NCBI GenBank assembly: GCA_024169445.1
Contig: JALKFA010000001.1
Coordinates: 4,526,001 to 4,590,000, forward strand
Reading direction: 5' to 3'
Origin: Buttiauxella agrestis ATCC 33320
GTDB taxonomy: Bacteria > Pseudomonadota > Gammaproteobacteria > Enterobacterales > Enterobacteriaceae
DNA: 64,000 nt
In this document: positions 48,181 to 60,453 of the stretch, in pieces
Position numbering within the stretch: the stretch's first letter is position 1
How the letters are laid out: each line of letters opens with the position of its first letter
Position numbers and translations under genes: made by a program
The notes under the pieces: generated by a model
Seen by the model: only the letters and a program-made list of their open reading frames with translations
Told to the model about the DNA's origin: nothing
Databases searched by the model: none

Positions 48181-48978
48181 TTACATCGCATTCAGACGTT
48201 TTTGCGCCTGCTTTGCACCATCGGTATTTGGGAACTGTTTGATCACTTGTTGGTAGACAGCTTTCGCTTTGGCGGTATCGCCTTTGTCTTGCATGATCAC
48301 ACCGACTTTAAACATTGCATCCGGGGCCTTAGGAGATTTTGGGTAATTTTTCACCACAGAAGCAAAATAAAACGCCGCATCATCCTTTTTTCCCTTGTTG
48401 TAATTCAACTGACCGAGCCAATAATTTGCATTTGGCTGATAAGTTGAATCTGGGTACTTCTTAATAAAACTTTGAAATGCAGCAATAGCTTCGTCCTGGC
48501 GGGACTTATCCTGCACCATGGCAATAGCTGCATTGTAGTCACTGTTAGCGTCACCACCTTGCGCAGGGGCTGCTGCTGCAGGTGTCTGAGCTGCCGCACC
48601 GGCATCAGGTGTTGCCGCTGCAGCGGCACCCTGATCGGTACTGCCTGCCGCTTGTCCTGCCGCAGCACCACTGCCGAGGCTGTCTATCTGCAATAAAATT
48701 TGCTTCTGACGCTCCACAACCTGATTCAACTGGTACTGGTTTTCCTGAATTTGACCACGCAGGGAATCAATATCATTTTGGTTATCAGAGAGTTGTTGCT
48801 GAAGTTGGGTTAAGAGTTGACTGTGAGCGTTAGAAATACGCTCGAGTTGAGTGACACGGTCTTCGACCGAGCCTGAGCCGACACTACTGATTGGCGCCTG
48901 AGCAGTAGCGGCCCAAGGGGCCGCTATGCCAACCAGTAACGACAGACTCAACAAGTGATGTCTGAGGTTACTGTTCAT
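48181..48978 (-). CDS. cpoB: Cell division coordinator CpoB (YbgF)
   Basis: Periplasmic protein linking PBP1B and Tol-Pal during constriction. 265 residues: signal peptide (to about 26), coiled coil (ERISNAHSQLLTQLQQ), Ala/Gly/Pro linker, then C-terminal TPR repeats (DYNAAIAMVQDKSRQDEAI, NYWLGQLNYNKGKKDDA). It is 9 bp downstream of pal. Confidence 0.96.
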   Translation of the reverse strand: MNSNLRHHLLSLSLLVGIAAPWAATAQAPISSVGSGSVEDRVTQLERISNAHSQLLTQLQQQLSDNQNDIDSLRGQIQENQYQLNQVVERQKQILLQIDSLGSGAAAGQAAGSTDQGAAAAATPDAGAAAQTPAAAAPAQGGDANSDYNAAIAMVQDKSRQDEAIAAFQSFIKKYPDSTYQPNANYWLGQLNYNKGKKDDAAFYFASVVKNYPKSPKAPDAMFKVGVIMQDKGDTAKAKAVYQQVIKQFPNTDGAKQAQKRLNAM

Positions 48979-48987
48979 ACTGTTCTC

Positions 48988-49521
<534 letters not shown>

Positions 49522-49535
49522 TTAATATTTTATTA

Positions 49536-50828
49536 TCACAGATACGGCGACCAGGCAGGGAATTTAACCTGACCATCGGTTGCCGGAAGACGCGCTTTGA
49601 AACGCCCATCTGTTGAGACCAGATTCAGCACAGATCCCATCCCCTGAGAAGAGCTGTAGATTACCATCGTGCCGTTAGGTGCCAGACTTGGCGTTTCATC
49701 CAGGAACGTTGACGATAAAGTTTGTACGCCACCCGCTACCAGATCCTGTTTGGCGATATGTTGTTGCCCACCATTGGAGCTCACCATCACCATAAACTTA
49801 CCGTCGGAACTCACATCGGAATCCTGGTTCTGAGAACCTTCCCAGGAAATACGTTGTGGAGCACCGCCATTTACATTCACTTTGTAAATCTGAGGACGAC
49901 CAGCCTGATCTGAGGTGTAAGCCAGGTTCTGGCTATCCGGGAACCAGGTTGGTTCAGTGTTATTGCTACGTCCATCAGTCACCTGACGAATCTGGCCAGA
50001 GCCAATATCCATTACATACAGGTTCAAGCTACCGGTTTTCGACAATGCGAACGCCAGTTTGCTGCCATCTGGAGAGAAGGCTGGCGCACCGTTATGACGT
50101 GGGAAAGAAGCTACCTGACGCACTGCGCCATTTGCCAGAGTCTGGATAACCAGCGCTGAACGGCCACTTTCAAACGTTACATAAGCCAGTTTGCTACCAT
50201 CTGGAGACCAGGCTGGTGACATCAACGGCTGCGGAGAACGGTGAACCACAAACTGGTTGTAGCCATCGTAATCAGACACGCGCAGTTCGTATGGGAACTG
50301 GCCGCCGTTAGTCTGCACAACGTAAGCGATACGCGTACGGAATGCACCTTTGATACCTGAAAGCTTCTCAAACACTTCATCGCTGGCGGTATGACCGGCA
50401 TAGCGAAGCCACTGTTTGTTCACTTTGTAGGAGTTCTGAGCCAGTACAGTACCCGGTGCGCCAGAGGTATCAACCAACTGGTAAGCAACGGTATAGCTGC
50501 CATCACCGTTTGGTGTGACCTGGCCGACGACAACGGCATCAATACCCAGAGCGGTCCACGCTGCCGGTTGCACTTCCTGGGCGGAGCCAGGCTGCTGCGG
50601 TAAACGTGAACGATCCAATGGATTGAATTTGCCACTGTTACGTAAATCAGCAGCAACGATGCCACCAATATCTTCTGGTGCAGCACCTGGGCCTGCCCAT
50701 TTGAACGGCGCAACACCAATTGGACGTGCTGAGTCAACCCCTTGGGTTATCTCAATACGAACTTCTGCGTGCAGTACTGCTGCCCACAGCATTAAAAAAC
50801 TTAATGCAACTCGAAATGCCTGCTTCAT
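49536..50828 (-). CDS. tolB: Tol-Pal protein TolB
   Basis: Periplasmic beta-propeller that binds Pal and TolA. The second of two adjacent ATGs (50828) is used: it gives 430 residues, the E. coli length, and better spacing from GGGAG. Signal peptide ends [16 protein letters not shown]-type repeats form the propeller. Confidence 0.96.
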   Translation of the reverse strand: MKQAFRVALSFLMLWAAVLHAEVRIEITQGVDSARPIGVAPFKWAGPGAAPEDIGGIVAADLRNSGKFNPLDRSRLPQQPGSAQEVQPAAWTALGIDAVVVGQVTPNGDGSYTVAYQLVDTSGAPGTVLAQNSYKVNKQWLRYAGHTASDEVFEKLSGIKGAFRTRIAYVVQTNGGQFPYELRVSDYDGYNQFVVHRSPQPLMSPAWSPDGSKLAYVTFESGRSALVIQTLANGAVRQVASFPRHNGAPAFSPDGSKLAFALSKTGSLNLYVMDIGSGQIRQVTDGRSNNTEPTWFPDSQNLAYTSDQAGRPQIYKVNVNGGAPQRISWEGSQNQDSDVSSDGKFMVMVSSNGGQQHIAKQDLVAGGVQTLSSTFLDETPSLAPNGTMVIYSSSQGMGSVLNLVSTDGRFKARLPATDGQVKFPAWSPYL

Positions 50829-50959
50829 CATATCTCCCTTATCTGGACCCACAGCCCACGATAATTTAGCAGAATGTTAACAAACTCAAATACACAAAAC
50901 TACCAAAACTCTGTGACACAGCCTGGTTAGTTTTCCCCACTTTCGCGAGGAAAATTTTA

Positions 50960-52216
50960 CTATGGCTTAAAGTCGATAGGCGCGTTTTTGAAAACTTCAT
51001 AAACGTCCTGGCTAGGCGGTTTCGGAATCTTCGCCAGTCGTGCCGCCGCAATGGCAGCCTGACAAAGTGCCGGATCGCCACCTTCTGATTTGATATCAAG
51101 TAATAGGCCATCAGGAGCCAGTTTTATGCGCAATGTGCAAGTCTTGCCGCTAAAGGCAGGATCCTGGTAAAACTTGCTTTCAATTGCTGCTTTTATCTGC
51201 CCTGCGTAACCATTGATCTCAGCACCAGTAGCGCCATTTTTTTTATTATTCCCTTTTCCGGCAGCCGCAGCGCTATTACCTTGCGCCCCAGCACCCGTTT
51301 TCGGTGCATTCTTACCTGAGCTCAGGTCGCCGAACAGATCGTCAACGCCTGCAGCTGCTGCTTTATCGGCAGCGGCCTTATCAGAAGCTGCTTTTTTCTT
51401 AGCATCCGCAGCGGCTTTCTTATCAGAAGCGGCTTTTGCAGCAGCAGCCTTTTCAGCCGCGGCTTTATCCGACGCCGCTTTTTCTGCAGCGGCAGTTGCT
51501 GCAGCTTCTTTTTTGGCAGCCTCAGCAGCGGCTTTCTTCTCTGCATCTTGCTGAGCTTTCTTCGCTGCTTCTTCCGCAGTTTTCTTCTCAGCTTCTTGCT
51601 GCGCTTTTTTAGCCGCAGCCACAGCTACTGCAGCAGCTTTCTTCTCAGCATCAGCCGCTTTTTTAGCAGCCTCTTCAGTCGCTTTCTTCTGTGCATCCGC
51701 AGCCGCTTTCTTCGCTGCGTCTTCCGCAACCTTCGCCTGAGCATCAGCTTGAGCTTTGGCATCTGCTTTAGCTTTCGCTGCCGCGGCTTCTGCTTGTTTC
51801 TGTTGCTCTTGCGCTTCTTTGGCTGCTTCTTGCGCTTGTTTCTGCTGTTCTGTTTGCTGCTTCGCTTGTTCCTGCGCTTCCAGGCGTTCTTTCTCCAGAG
51901 CTTTCAGACGCTGTTGTTCAGCAGCCTGTTTTTCCTGAAGTTCTTCAGCCTGTTGTTGCGCTTGTTTCTCGCGTTGCTCTGCTGCACGTTTGCTACTCGC
52001 CTGCTGTTGCTGTTCACGATTGTACTGCTGAACAACTGCACCTGGGTCGACCATGACCGCGTCAATAGCCGAACCCCCACCGCCACCAGCACTACTGGCG
52101 TCGATGTTCTCGTCAAACGAACTCCAAATCAGGACTGCAACCAAAATGATATGCAGGATCACTGAGACGATTATCGCGCGCTTGAGCTTATCGTTTTCTA
52201 TGGTTGCCTTTGACAC
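50960..52216 (-). CDS. tolA: Tol-Pal protein TolA
   Basis: Inner-membrane protein spanning the periplasm, 418 residues. One N-terminal helix (IIVSVILHIILVAVLIW), a very long Ala/Lys/Glu/Gln helix (about 65-295), and a globular C-terminal domain (CTLRIKLAPDGLLLDI) that contacts TolB, Pal and colicins. Confidence 0.97.
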   Translation of the reverse strand: MSKATIENDKLKRAIIVSVILHIILVAVLIWSSFDENIDASSAGGGGGSAIDAVMVDPGAVVQQYNREQQQQASSKRAAEQREKQAQQQAEELQEKQAAEQQRLKALEKERLEAQEQAKQQTEQQKQAQEAAKEAQEQQKQAEAAAAKAKADAKAQADAQAKVAEDAAKKAAADAQKKATEEAAKKAADAEKKAAAVAVAAAKKAQQEAEKKTAEEAAKKAQQDAEKKAAAEAAKKEAAATAAAEKAASDKAAAEKAAAAKAASDKKAAADAKKKAASDKAAADKAAAAGVDDLFGDLSSGKNAPKTGAGAQGNSAAAAGKGNNKKNGATGAEINGYAGQIKAAIESKFYQDPAFSGKTCTLRIKLAPDGLLLDIKSEGGDPALCQAAIAAARLAKIPKPPSQDVYEVFKNAPIDFKP

Positions 52217-52244
52217 TATCGGTTCCCAAATATCGCGAGATGGA

Positions 52245-52676
52245 TCAGATTGGCTGCGTCATCAGACCGACGGATTTCACCCCTGCACTATGCAGCAGGT
52301 TAAGCGCCTTGATGATTTCCTCGTAAGGAACATCTTTAGCACCACCGATCAAAAAGACCGTTTTTGGATTTGCCTGTAAACGACGTTGTGCTTCCGCAAC
52401 AACCTGCTCAGACGGCAACTGGTCCATACGATCTTTCTCAACCACCACGCTGTACTGCCCTACCCCGGACACTTCAATAATGACCGGCGGTTCATCATTA
52501 CTGCTTACCGTTTGCGAATCTGTCGCATCAGGTAAATCAACCTCAACGCTTTGCGTGATAATAGGAGCCGTTGCCATAAAAATGAGCAACAACACTAACA
52601 GCACGTCTAGCAGAGGAACGATGTTAATTTCGGACTTTAATTCCCGACGACCACGCCCACGTCCACGTCTGGCCAT
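52245..52676 (-). CDS. tolR: Tol-Pal protein TolR
   Basis: ExbD-type proton-channel subunit, 143 residues. The membrane helix carries the essential aspartate in LLDVLLVLLLIFMAT. Located between tolA and tolQ. Confidence 0.97.
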   Translation of the reverse strand: MARRGRGRGRRELKSEINIVPLLDVLLVLLLIFMATAPIITQSVEVDLPDATDSQTVSSNDEPPVIIEVSGVGQYSVVVEKDRMDQLPSEQVVAEAQRRLQANPKTVFLIGGAKDVPYEEIIKALNLLHSAGVKSVGLMTQPI

Positions 52677-52686
52677 GACTTACCCC

Positions 52687-53774
<1,088 letters not shown>

Positions 53775-53921
53775 TTTACATCCCGGTAATGCAATTAAAC
53801 GTTGCTACTATACGCAAGAGGATGGGGGTTGGGAATGGGTAGCACTAAACGTTAGGTAAATATTTATGGGCTTGTTAATGCCCATAAATATTAAGGAAAA
53901 ATCTTAGCGGTTAAAGAAGCA

Positions 53922-54215
53922 TCAGAAGAAGAAAATAGCCAATCCGGCCAGCAAAACTAATTGCGCAGGTAACGGGCTAAAAACGCCCTGCCACAGCACT
54001 TTGCGCGGGCGAAAGCCCACGCCATGTATCACACCGGTGCATACCGCCCACATCAGCAAAAAACCATGCCAGATTTCCAGACCACTGGTTTTCGCTGCGA
54101 AACGTGACGGGTCCCAAAACATACATCCGGCCAGAACTAATGCCATGATCAAGGAAAGAGCCCTTAAAGGGCTCTTATCCATTACCGCATACAACTTTGC
54201 GATAATTCCGTCCAT
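53922..54215 (-). CDS. ybgE: Cyd operon protein YbgE
   Basis: 97-residue membrane protein, three hydrophobic segments. It starts in the stop of cydX (TAATG), so translation is coupled. Required for nothing obvious in E. coli. Confidence 0.94.
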   Translation of the reverse strand: MDGIIAKLYAVMDKSPLRALSLIMALVLAGCMFWDPSRFAAKTSGLEIWHGFLLMWAVCTGVIHGVGFRPRKVLWQGVFSPLPAQLVLLAGLAIFFF

Positions 54216-54328
54216 TAATGTTCTTCTTTACCCGCTTTAGCAGCTTCTACGTGCTCAAGTGCCAGGGCGGTAATGATGCCGAAAGCACAAGCCAGCAGCG
54301 TCCCCAGAATCCATGCAAAGTACCACAT
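54215..54328 (-). CDS. cydX: Cytochrome bd-I subunit CydX
   Basis: 37-residue single-span subunit (MWYFAWILGTLLACAFGII) needed for stable bd oxidase. The start at ATG 54328 has AAGGAG upstream. Longer frames here are shadows of cydB. Confidence 0.96.
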   Translation of the reverse strand: MWYFAWILGTLLACAFGIITALALEHVEAAKAGKEEH

Positions 54329-54342
54329 AATCAGCTCCTTAC

Positions 54343-55482
54343 TTAGTACAGAGAGTGGGTGTTGCTTTCGATATGCTCTTTGGTGATTCGACCGAACATT
54401 TTCCAGTAACACCAGATGGTGTAGATGAGAACGATCGGCACAAATACCGCAGCAACAAAGGTCATCACGTTCAGCGTCAGCTGGCTGGATGTTGCATCCC
54501 ACATGGTCAGGCTAGCGTTCAGCATGGTGCTCGAAGGCATCACGAACGGGAACATCGCCACACCAGCAGTCAGAATCACACAAGCCAGAGTCAGTGAGGA
54601 GAACAGGAATGCCATCGCACCTTTCTCCAGACGGGACATCAACACAGTCAACAGCGGCAATACCACACCCAATGCAGGGATGAGCCACAGAATCGGCATG
54701 TTATTGAAGTTCACCATCCAGGCACCCGCCTGACGTGCCACTTCTTTAGTCAACGGATTCGATGCTGCGTGGTGGTTCAACTCTGAAGTCACAACGTAGC
54801 CATCGATACCGTAGATTACCCAAACACCCGCCAGCGCAAAGCACACCATCATCACCAGCGCTGAGATTTGCGCCGCCGCTTTGGTACGCAGATGTAGTTC
54901 ACCTACGGTACGCATTTGCAGGTAAGTTGCCCCCTGAGCAAGAATCATCGATACGCTCACGACACCTGCCAACAGGCCAAACGGATTCAGCAACTGGAAG
55001 AAGTTACCGGTGTAGTACAGGCGCAGATATTCATCAACGTGGAACGGCACGCCTTGCAGCAAGTTGCCGAACGCCACACCGATAACCAACGGCGGCACGA
55101 AGCTACCGATGAAAATGCCCCAGTCCCACATACCACGCCAGCGCATGTCTTCAATCTTCGAACGGTAGTCAAAACCTACCGGACGGAAGAACAATGAAGC
55201 CAGCACCAGAATCATCGCTACATAGAAGCCGGAGAACGCAGCCGCGTAAACCATCGGCCAGGCAGCAAATAGCGCACCACCTGCGGTAATGAGCCATACC
55301 TGGTTACCGTCCCAGTGAGGGGCGATGGAGTTCACCATGATGCGGCGTTCAACGTCATTACGGCCAATGATGCGGGACAGCATACCTACGCCCATATCAA
55401 AGCCATCGGTGACTGCAAAACCAATCAGCAGAATGCCAACCAGCAGCCACCAGATAAAACGCAATACTTCATAATCGATCAT
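54343..55482 (-). CDS. cydB: Cytochrome bd-I ubiquinol oxidase subunit II CydB
   Basis: 379 residues as in E. coli, about eight membrane helices, start MIDYEVLRFIWWLLVG. Partner of CydA in the high-affinity quinol oxidase. It follows cydA by 15 bp. Confidence 0.97.
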   Translation of the reverse strand: MIDYEVLRFIWWLLVGILLIGFAVTDGFDMGVGMLSRIIGRNDVERRIMVNSIAPHWDGNQVWLITAGGALFAAWPMVYAAAFSGFYVAMILVLASLFFRPVGFDYRSKIEDMRWRGMWDWGIFIGSFVPPLVIGVAFGNLLQGVPFHVDEYLRLYYTGNFFQLLNPFGLLAGVVSVSMILAQGATYLQMRTVGELHLRTKAAAQISALVMMVCFALAGVWVIYGIDGYVVTSELNHHAASNPLTKEVARQAGAWMVNFNNMPILWLIPALGVVLPLLTVLMSRLEKGAMAFLFSSLTLACVILTAGVAMFPFVMPSSTMLNASLTMWDATSSQLTLNVMTFVAAVFVPIVLIYTIWCYWKMFGRITKEHIESNTHSLY

Positions 55483-55497
55483 TTGACGACTCCTGTC

Positions 55498-57066
55498 TTA
55501 GCGTGCCGGCTGAGAAGCCACATTGGACTGCTCAAAGTGATAGCGACCTGTTTTCAGACTGCTCGGCCCAAGGCGAGCAAATTTGAACATCAGGAACAGT
55601 TCCGCCACCATAAACAGCGTGTAAAGGCCGCAAATCAGTACCATGGAGAAGATCAGATCGCCCACGGTCAGAGAGGAGTTGGCAACCGCAGTCGGCAATA
55701 CCTCACCAACAGCCCATGGCTGACGACCGTATTCAGCAACAAACCAGCCAGATTCAATCGCAATCCACGGCAGTGGGATACCATACAGCGCAGCGCGCAG
55801 CAGCCACGTTTTCGAGCCGATGGCATTACGCGTTACGGTCCAGAAGGAAGCCGCAATGATGAACAGCATCAGGAAGCCACAACCCACCATGATACGGAAT
55901 GCAAAGTACAGCGGGGCAACACGTGGAATCGAGTCTTTGGTTGCTTTCTGAATCTGATCTTCCGTCGCATCAGCAACATTCGGGGTATAGCGTTTCAGCA
56001 GCAAGCCATAACCCAGGTCTTTCTTGACGGACTCAAAGTTATCGCGAACGGCCTGGTCTTTCGAACCAGCACGAAGTTGTTCCAGCAGGCTATAAGCCTT
56101 CATGCCATTACGAATACGCTCTTCGTGTTGCACCATAAGGTCTTTCAGACCGATAACCGGTGTATCCACTGAACGAGTGGCAATGATGCCCAGCGCGTAA
56201 GGAATTTGAATTGCGAAGTGGTTTTCTTGCTTATCCTGATCCGGGATACCAAACAGCGTAAAGGCTGCCGGAGCTGGTTGAGTTTCCCACTCGGCTTCAA
56301 TGGCAGCCAGCTTGGTTTTCTGCACATCACCCATTTCGTAACCAGACTCATCACCCAGCACGATAACAGACAGGATTGCCGCCATACCGAAGCTTGCAGC
56401 GATGGCAAATGAACGTTTCGCAAATGCGACGTCACGGCCTTTGAGCAAGTAGTAAGAACTGACACCGAGGATGAACATCGCACCGCACACGTAGCCAGAA
56501 GCCACGGTGTGAACGAATTTAACCTGAGCAACCGGGTTCAGTACCAGTTCGGAGAAGCTCACCATCTCCATACGCATGGTTTCGAAATTGAAGTCGGAAG
56601 CAATTGGGTTCTGCATCCAGCCGTTGGCGACCAGAATCCACAGAGCAGAAAGGTTGGAGCCAAGAGCCACCAGCCAGGTTACCGCCATGTGTTGAACTTT
56701 ACCCAGGCGATCCCAACCAAAGAAGAACAGACCTACAAAGGTGGATTCAAGGAAGAACGCCATCAGACCTTCGATGGCCAGCGGGGCACCAAAAATGTCA
56801 CCCACGTAGTGTGAGTAGTAAGACCAGTTTGTGCCGAACTGGAACTCCATGGTTAAACCAGTGGCCACACCCAAAGCAAAGTTGATACCAAACAACTTGC
56901 CCCAGAACTTGGTCATATCTTTATAAATTTGCTTACCTGACAGAACGTACACGGTTTCCATAATGGCCAACAGGAACGCCATACCGAGCGTTAGTGGCAC
57001 AAACAGAAAGTGGTACATCGCGGTCAAGGCAAACTGTAAGCGCGACAGTTCGACAATATCAAACAT
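55498..57066 (-). CDS. cydA: Cytochrome bd-I ubiquinol oxidase subunit I CydA
   Basis: 522 residues from ATG 57066, the E. coli length. His19 (MYHFLFVP), the heme b595 ligand, is present. The quinol-binding Q-loop region includes [15 protein letters not shown], and [11 protein letters not shown] follows. The 22-codon upstream extension is rejected. Confidence 0.97.
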   Translation of the reverse strand: MFDIVELSRLQFALTAMYHFLFVPLTLGMAFLLAIMETVYVLSGKQIYKDMTKFWGKLFGINFALGVATGLTMEFQFGTNWSYYSHYVGDIFGAPLAIEGLMAFFLESTFVGLFFFGWDRLGKVQHMAVTWLVALGSNLSALWILVANGWMQNPIASDFNFETMRMEMVSFSELVLNPVAQVKFVHTVASGYVCGAMFILGVSSYYLLKGRDVAFAKRSFAIAASFGMAAILSVIVLGDESGYEMGDVQKTKLAAIEAEWETQPAPAAFTLFGIPDQDKQENHFAIQIPYALGIIATRSVDTPVIGLKDLMVQHEERIRNGMKAYSLLEQLRAGSKDQAVRDNFESVKKDLGYGLLLKRYTPNVADATEDQIQKATKDSIPRVAPLYFAFRIMVGCGFLMLFIIAASFWTVTRNAIGSKTWLLRAALYGIPLPWIAIESGWFVAEYGRQPWAVGEVLPTAVANSSLTVGDLIFSMVLICGLYTLFMVAELFLMFKFARLGPSSLKTGRYHFEQSNVASQPAR

Positions 57067-57728
57067 CTTGACTCCTTGCTCTTCGCATGAAGACTCCGAC
57101 CGTGGTTCGCCGTAGGGAAAACCACAACGCATGCCCTAATACAAAAACATTCGCTTCCAGACTTCATCCCTCCGTCATTTTATTTACATGTAACGAAGAA
57201 AGATGAAAGGTTACAAACACGTTAATAAAAACCAAAAATAATCCGCAAATATATTACCCTGCAATTTCCCTACGATAAACAGGTAATTGCTTAGTGTTAT
57301 TTACGTTTCTCGACAGTGATCAATTTATAGCGAAAATGTCGTCTTACCGCCATCTTGATCTGCAACAATTTACGCCCTTTCCCACACCATTTGCTAGTTT
57401 TACATATTGATCTAGCGCAATTTTCCCTTCTTTTGTTAATTTAGTTTCTCATTGAGCTTAATGGTAAACCTATTGTTAATGATGTGTTTTATAAAACGCA
57501 TCGTCGTTAATGAAAGGATGATATCTATAAACAAAAGTTATTTATTTGAAGCCAGGTTTGGAAATTAAACTTTCACGAAGTAGTGACGTATTGTGTTAAT
57601 CACCTCACGGTATTTCTCTGAATTCGTTTCTTTTCTGGCTTGAAATTAACAAATATTTCACCTTTAATAATTATTAATTTAACAAAACATTATTTTTGAT
57701 AGGGTTAGCAGGTCGTGATGAAGTCAAA
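57067..57728. other. Regulatory region upstream of cydA
   Basis: About 660 bp of AT-rich, gene-free sequence, as expected for the multi-promoter cyd control region. A candidate FNR site (TTGCG-CTAG-ATCAA on the minus strand, 57407-57420) is visible. ArcA sites are likely but not assigned. Confidence 0.55.
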
Positions 57729-57760
57729 AAAAACAAAAAAGCCACGTAAAAACGTGGCTA
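57729..57760 (-). terminator. Terminator of mngB
   Basis: Stem GCCACGT/ACGTGGC followed by a long T-run on the minus strand, 28 bp after the mngB stop. Confidence 0.92.
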
Positions 57761-57785
57761 TAAAACACCGATGATGACAATGAAA

Positions 57786-60428
57786 CTATCTTGAGCGGTC
57801 TGGTGCCAGGCTAAATGTGCGTGACTGGCAAGGTTGAAGCCGCGCAAAGTGCCCTGCCCTTTCTGATTGTTGTTGCAACGGATTTTCATCCATTCCTGTT
57901 TCCATCCACCCCACAACAGGCAGTGTGCAAGCCACCATGCCTTCCCCACAATGCTGCTCATCAGGGTTAAAAATACGCATAATCAACTCATCACGATCTT
58001 CGGCTTTTTTGAGTGCACTGAGCATACAACCGACTGAAGGCATCGTAAGCAGGCTAAATGTGCCCGGTGTGGAAAAATCTGCCCGGTTAAGCTTCATCGC
58101 ATCAAACGGAATTTTGTTATAGCACTGAACCGGTGTCAGCCAGGTACGAGCGTGCTGAGCAATGCCCGCAGTCGTTGGCGAACCGCAAAATGCCATCAGA
58201 CTAAAGCGACAGCATAATTTTCCGCGCAGTTGTGAATCAGGCGTTGGCAGTTTGATACCTGATGGCCTTCCTGGGCGTAATACCAGTTCTTCTTTACCTA
58301 ATACTCCTACCGAACGGAATAACGTCAGTGCGAAAGTGTCTTTTCTCTCACCGACGATTTCAAATTCACGCAGCCCGTCAGTAAACAGAGCCACTCCATT
58401 CTTACCGTCATGCAATGCAGCGTAATTCAACAAATTCCACACCGGGATTGGCGCTTCTTTCCAGCCTTCCTCCTGCCAGTTTTGCATTGCCACATCCTCT
58501 ACCGGACGCGTGATAGTGCCGAACTGGTTATCCGCCAGCACCGTTGACGAGGCAAATGGCGTTGGGATCAGGACTCGCACACGATGATCGCAGGCCTGGT
58601 TATCAAGGCACATTTCGATATCAATGCGGCGGCTGTGATGCGCCAGCGTAACGTGGCATTCCACATCCAGATAACCGCTAGTTTGCCGTTGAGCCCGTTG
58701 TTGCAGATTATCAGGCAGCACCATGCGCAATTTCAGCGTTGCGATGCTTTGCCAGGCTTCATGCTTCACCTCACACTGGTGAGCACTTTCTGTCGAGTAA
58801 ATCAGCCACTCCTCTTTGGCAGGTGAGTAATCGTACTCATCGCCATCATCTGACCCCTCTTCCAGCTGCAAAACCTGGTCGTAACTCAGCCCGCTTTGCT
58901 TATCGGTAATATGCAGCGTGCCGTTTTGATTGAGATTGATACGATAGAAATTGTTTTCCAGCAGCGCTTCACCCACTTCAGGCAGTACACGTTGCAGTCC
59001 TGGTTTTTGCCCTTCAACATACAACGTGCAATACCCCATCGCTGGCAGTACCTGGTTAAGCTGAATATCGTATTCCATGAAGGGATCGTAATTGCCGTAA
59101 TGGACGATTTGCCTGTCGACCAGGCCTGGGTCAATTTCCCGCGCTTCGCGAATGAAGTATTCCACTTCATTGCCATGTTCATCTTTCAGGGAAAACTCAC
59201 GGGCACGGATACGAATCGTGGTGTTAATCACCTCTTCGCGTGGATAAGGCATCATGTTGAAAAATGTCAGCTTATCGGCACTTGTTGTCGGCATATTGTC
59301 GACAATTTTACGCATATAAAAACGAATCAAATTTTCAGCCATGTCGTCCGCCAGCACAAAGCGGGTCATGATTTCCTGATGCACCTTATCGCTACAGCAG
59401 CAACCGATGCTGTCGTGAGCGTGGTTTTTGAGGATCTCTTTCCACATTTTCTCCAGCAGGCCATGGTGATACTCAAAACCTAGTGACCAAGCGATAGACG
59501 CCAGCGGCTCAAGAATATTGACGATTTTGTTTTCAATTTGCGCATGAGCAATTTTGATATCCATGCGAGTGGAGCTGATAGTGCGGTGCACTCGCATGTA
59601 CTTACCATCAATGAACTCCCCTTCCAGCGTGGCAAGTTTGTCGCGTAACGCTTCAATTTTTTCGAATACGTCTTCATAGCGGCTCATGACAAATTCACGT
59701 TGCGGGTAAATCTCGCGCAGTTTATCGATAACCGCGAAGATATTTTGTTGCAGTGGCATTTGGTCATGCCCGTTTGGCAGCAAGATTTCCTGCGTAGCGG
59801 AAGCGTTTTCCAGCACCTCAAAATAACTGTCGAGGCGTTTACGCAGGCCGACTTCATCTTCTGGCAAATATTTACCAATCGCATAACCCAACGGCAGTAC
59901 CTGAGTGACCACTTCACTGCCGTCTTTGCTTTTCCATAAGAATTCGGTTCGGTCTGTTCCGTGACGCTCGGAACAACCTCGCCAGAACATCGCGCGTTTA
60001 ATACCAAAGCCGTTAAAAATATGCGGCAGTTGTGCCGACATCCCAAACGAATCGGGCAAATAACCAATCTTCATCGACTCGCCAAACGCCATGCAATCAC
60101 GCATGCCGTACATCAGGTTGCGCACAATCGACTCACCAGAAACAATGGTGGTGTCAGTTTGCGTATACCACGGGCCGATAATCAGCTTGCCCGCTTCTAC
60201 CATCGCTTTAACACGTGCTTTATTTTCCGGCTTAATCGCGAAGTAATCTTCCAGTACCGCCGTTTGTCCATCGAGCACGTAATATTTATAGTCAGGGTCA
60301 CACTCAAGGCGTGCCAGAATCTCCTCCATGTTATTAATCAACAGGATGCGGGATTCCTCAGTGGTGAAATACCATTCACGGTCCCAATGCATATGGGGAG
60401 TAATATGAACACGAGATACAGCTTTCAT
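57786..60428 (-). CDS. mngB: Alpha-mannosidase MngB
   Basis: GH38 hydrolase that splits 2-O-(6-phospho-mannosyl)-glycerate. 880 residues (E. coli 877). N-terminal [13 protein letters not shown] metal site, [13 protein letters not shown] with the nucleophile region, HDSIGCC motif near 340. It follows mngA by 25 bp. Confidence 0.96.
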   Translation of the reverse strand: MKAVSRVHITPHMHWDREWYFTTEESRILLINNMEEILARLECDPDYKYYVLDGQTAVLEDYFAIKPENKARVKAMVEAGKLIIGPWYTQTDTTIVSGESIVRNLMYGMRDCMAFGESMKIGYLPDSFGMSAQLPHIFNGFGIKRAMFWRGCSERHGTDRTEFLWKSKDGSEVVTQVLPLGYAIGKYLPEDEVGLRKRLDSYFEVLENASATQEILLPNGHDQMPLQQNIFAVIDKLREIYPQREFVMSRYEDVFEKIEALRDKLATLEGEFIDGKYMRVHRTISSTRMDIKIAHAQIENKIVNILEPLASIAWSLGFEYHHGLLEKMWKEILKNHAHDSIGCCCSDKVHQEIMTRFVLADDMAENLIRFYMRKIVDNMPTTSADKLTFFNMMPYPREEVINTTIRIRAREFSLKDEHGNEVEYFIREAREIDPGLVDRQIVHYGNYDPFMEYDIQLNQVLPAMGYCTLYVEGQKPGLQRVLPEVGEALLENNFYRINLNQNGTLHITDKQSGLSYDQVLQLEEGSDDGDEYDYSPAKEEWLIYSTESAHQCEVKHEAWQSIATLKLRMVLPDNLQQRAQRQTSGYLDVECHVTLAHHSRRIDIEMCLDNQACDHRVRVLIPTPFASSTVLADNQFGTITRPVEDVAMQNWQEEGWKEAPIPVWNLLNYAALHDGKNGVALFTDGLREFEIVGERKDTFALTLFRSVGVLGKEELVLRPGRPSGIKLPTPDSQLRGKLCCRFSLMAFCGSPTTAGIAQHARTWLTPVQCYNKIPFDAMKLNRADFSTPGTFSLLTMPSVGCMLSALKKAEDRDELIMRIFNPDEQHCGEGMVACTLPVVGWMETGMDENPLQQQSERAGHFARLQPCQSRTFSLAPDRSR

Positions 60429-60453
60429 TCTTGTTTGCCTTACTTCTGAGTGA

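Noticed and set aside
51548-52165. Long Phe/Leu/Ser-rich ORF on the plus strand
   Set aside because: It is the mirror of the low-complexity Ala/Lys/Gln helix of tolA and has no RBS or family features.
55315-56172. 285-codon plus-strand ORF over cydB/cydA
   Set aside because: Antisense shadow of two well-supported genes. His/Gln-rich composition reflects the complementary codons.
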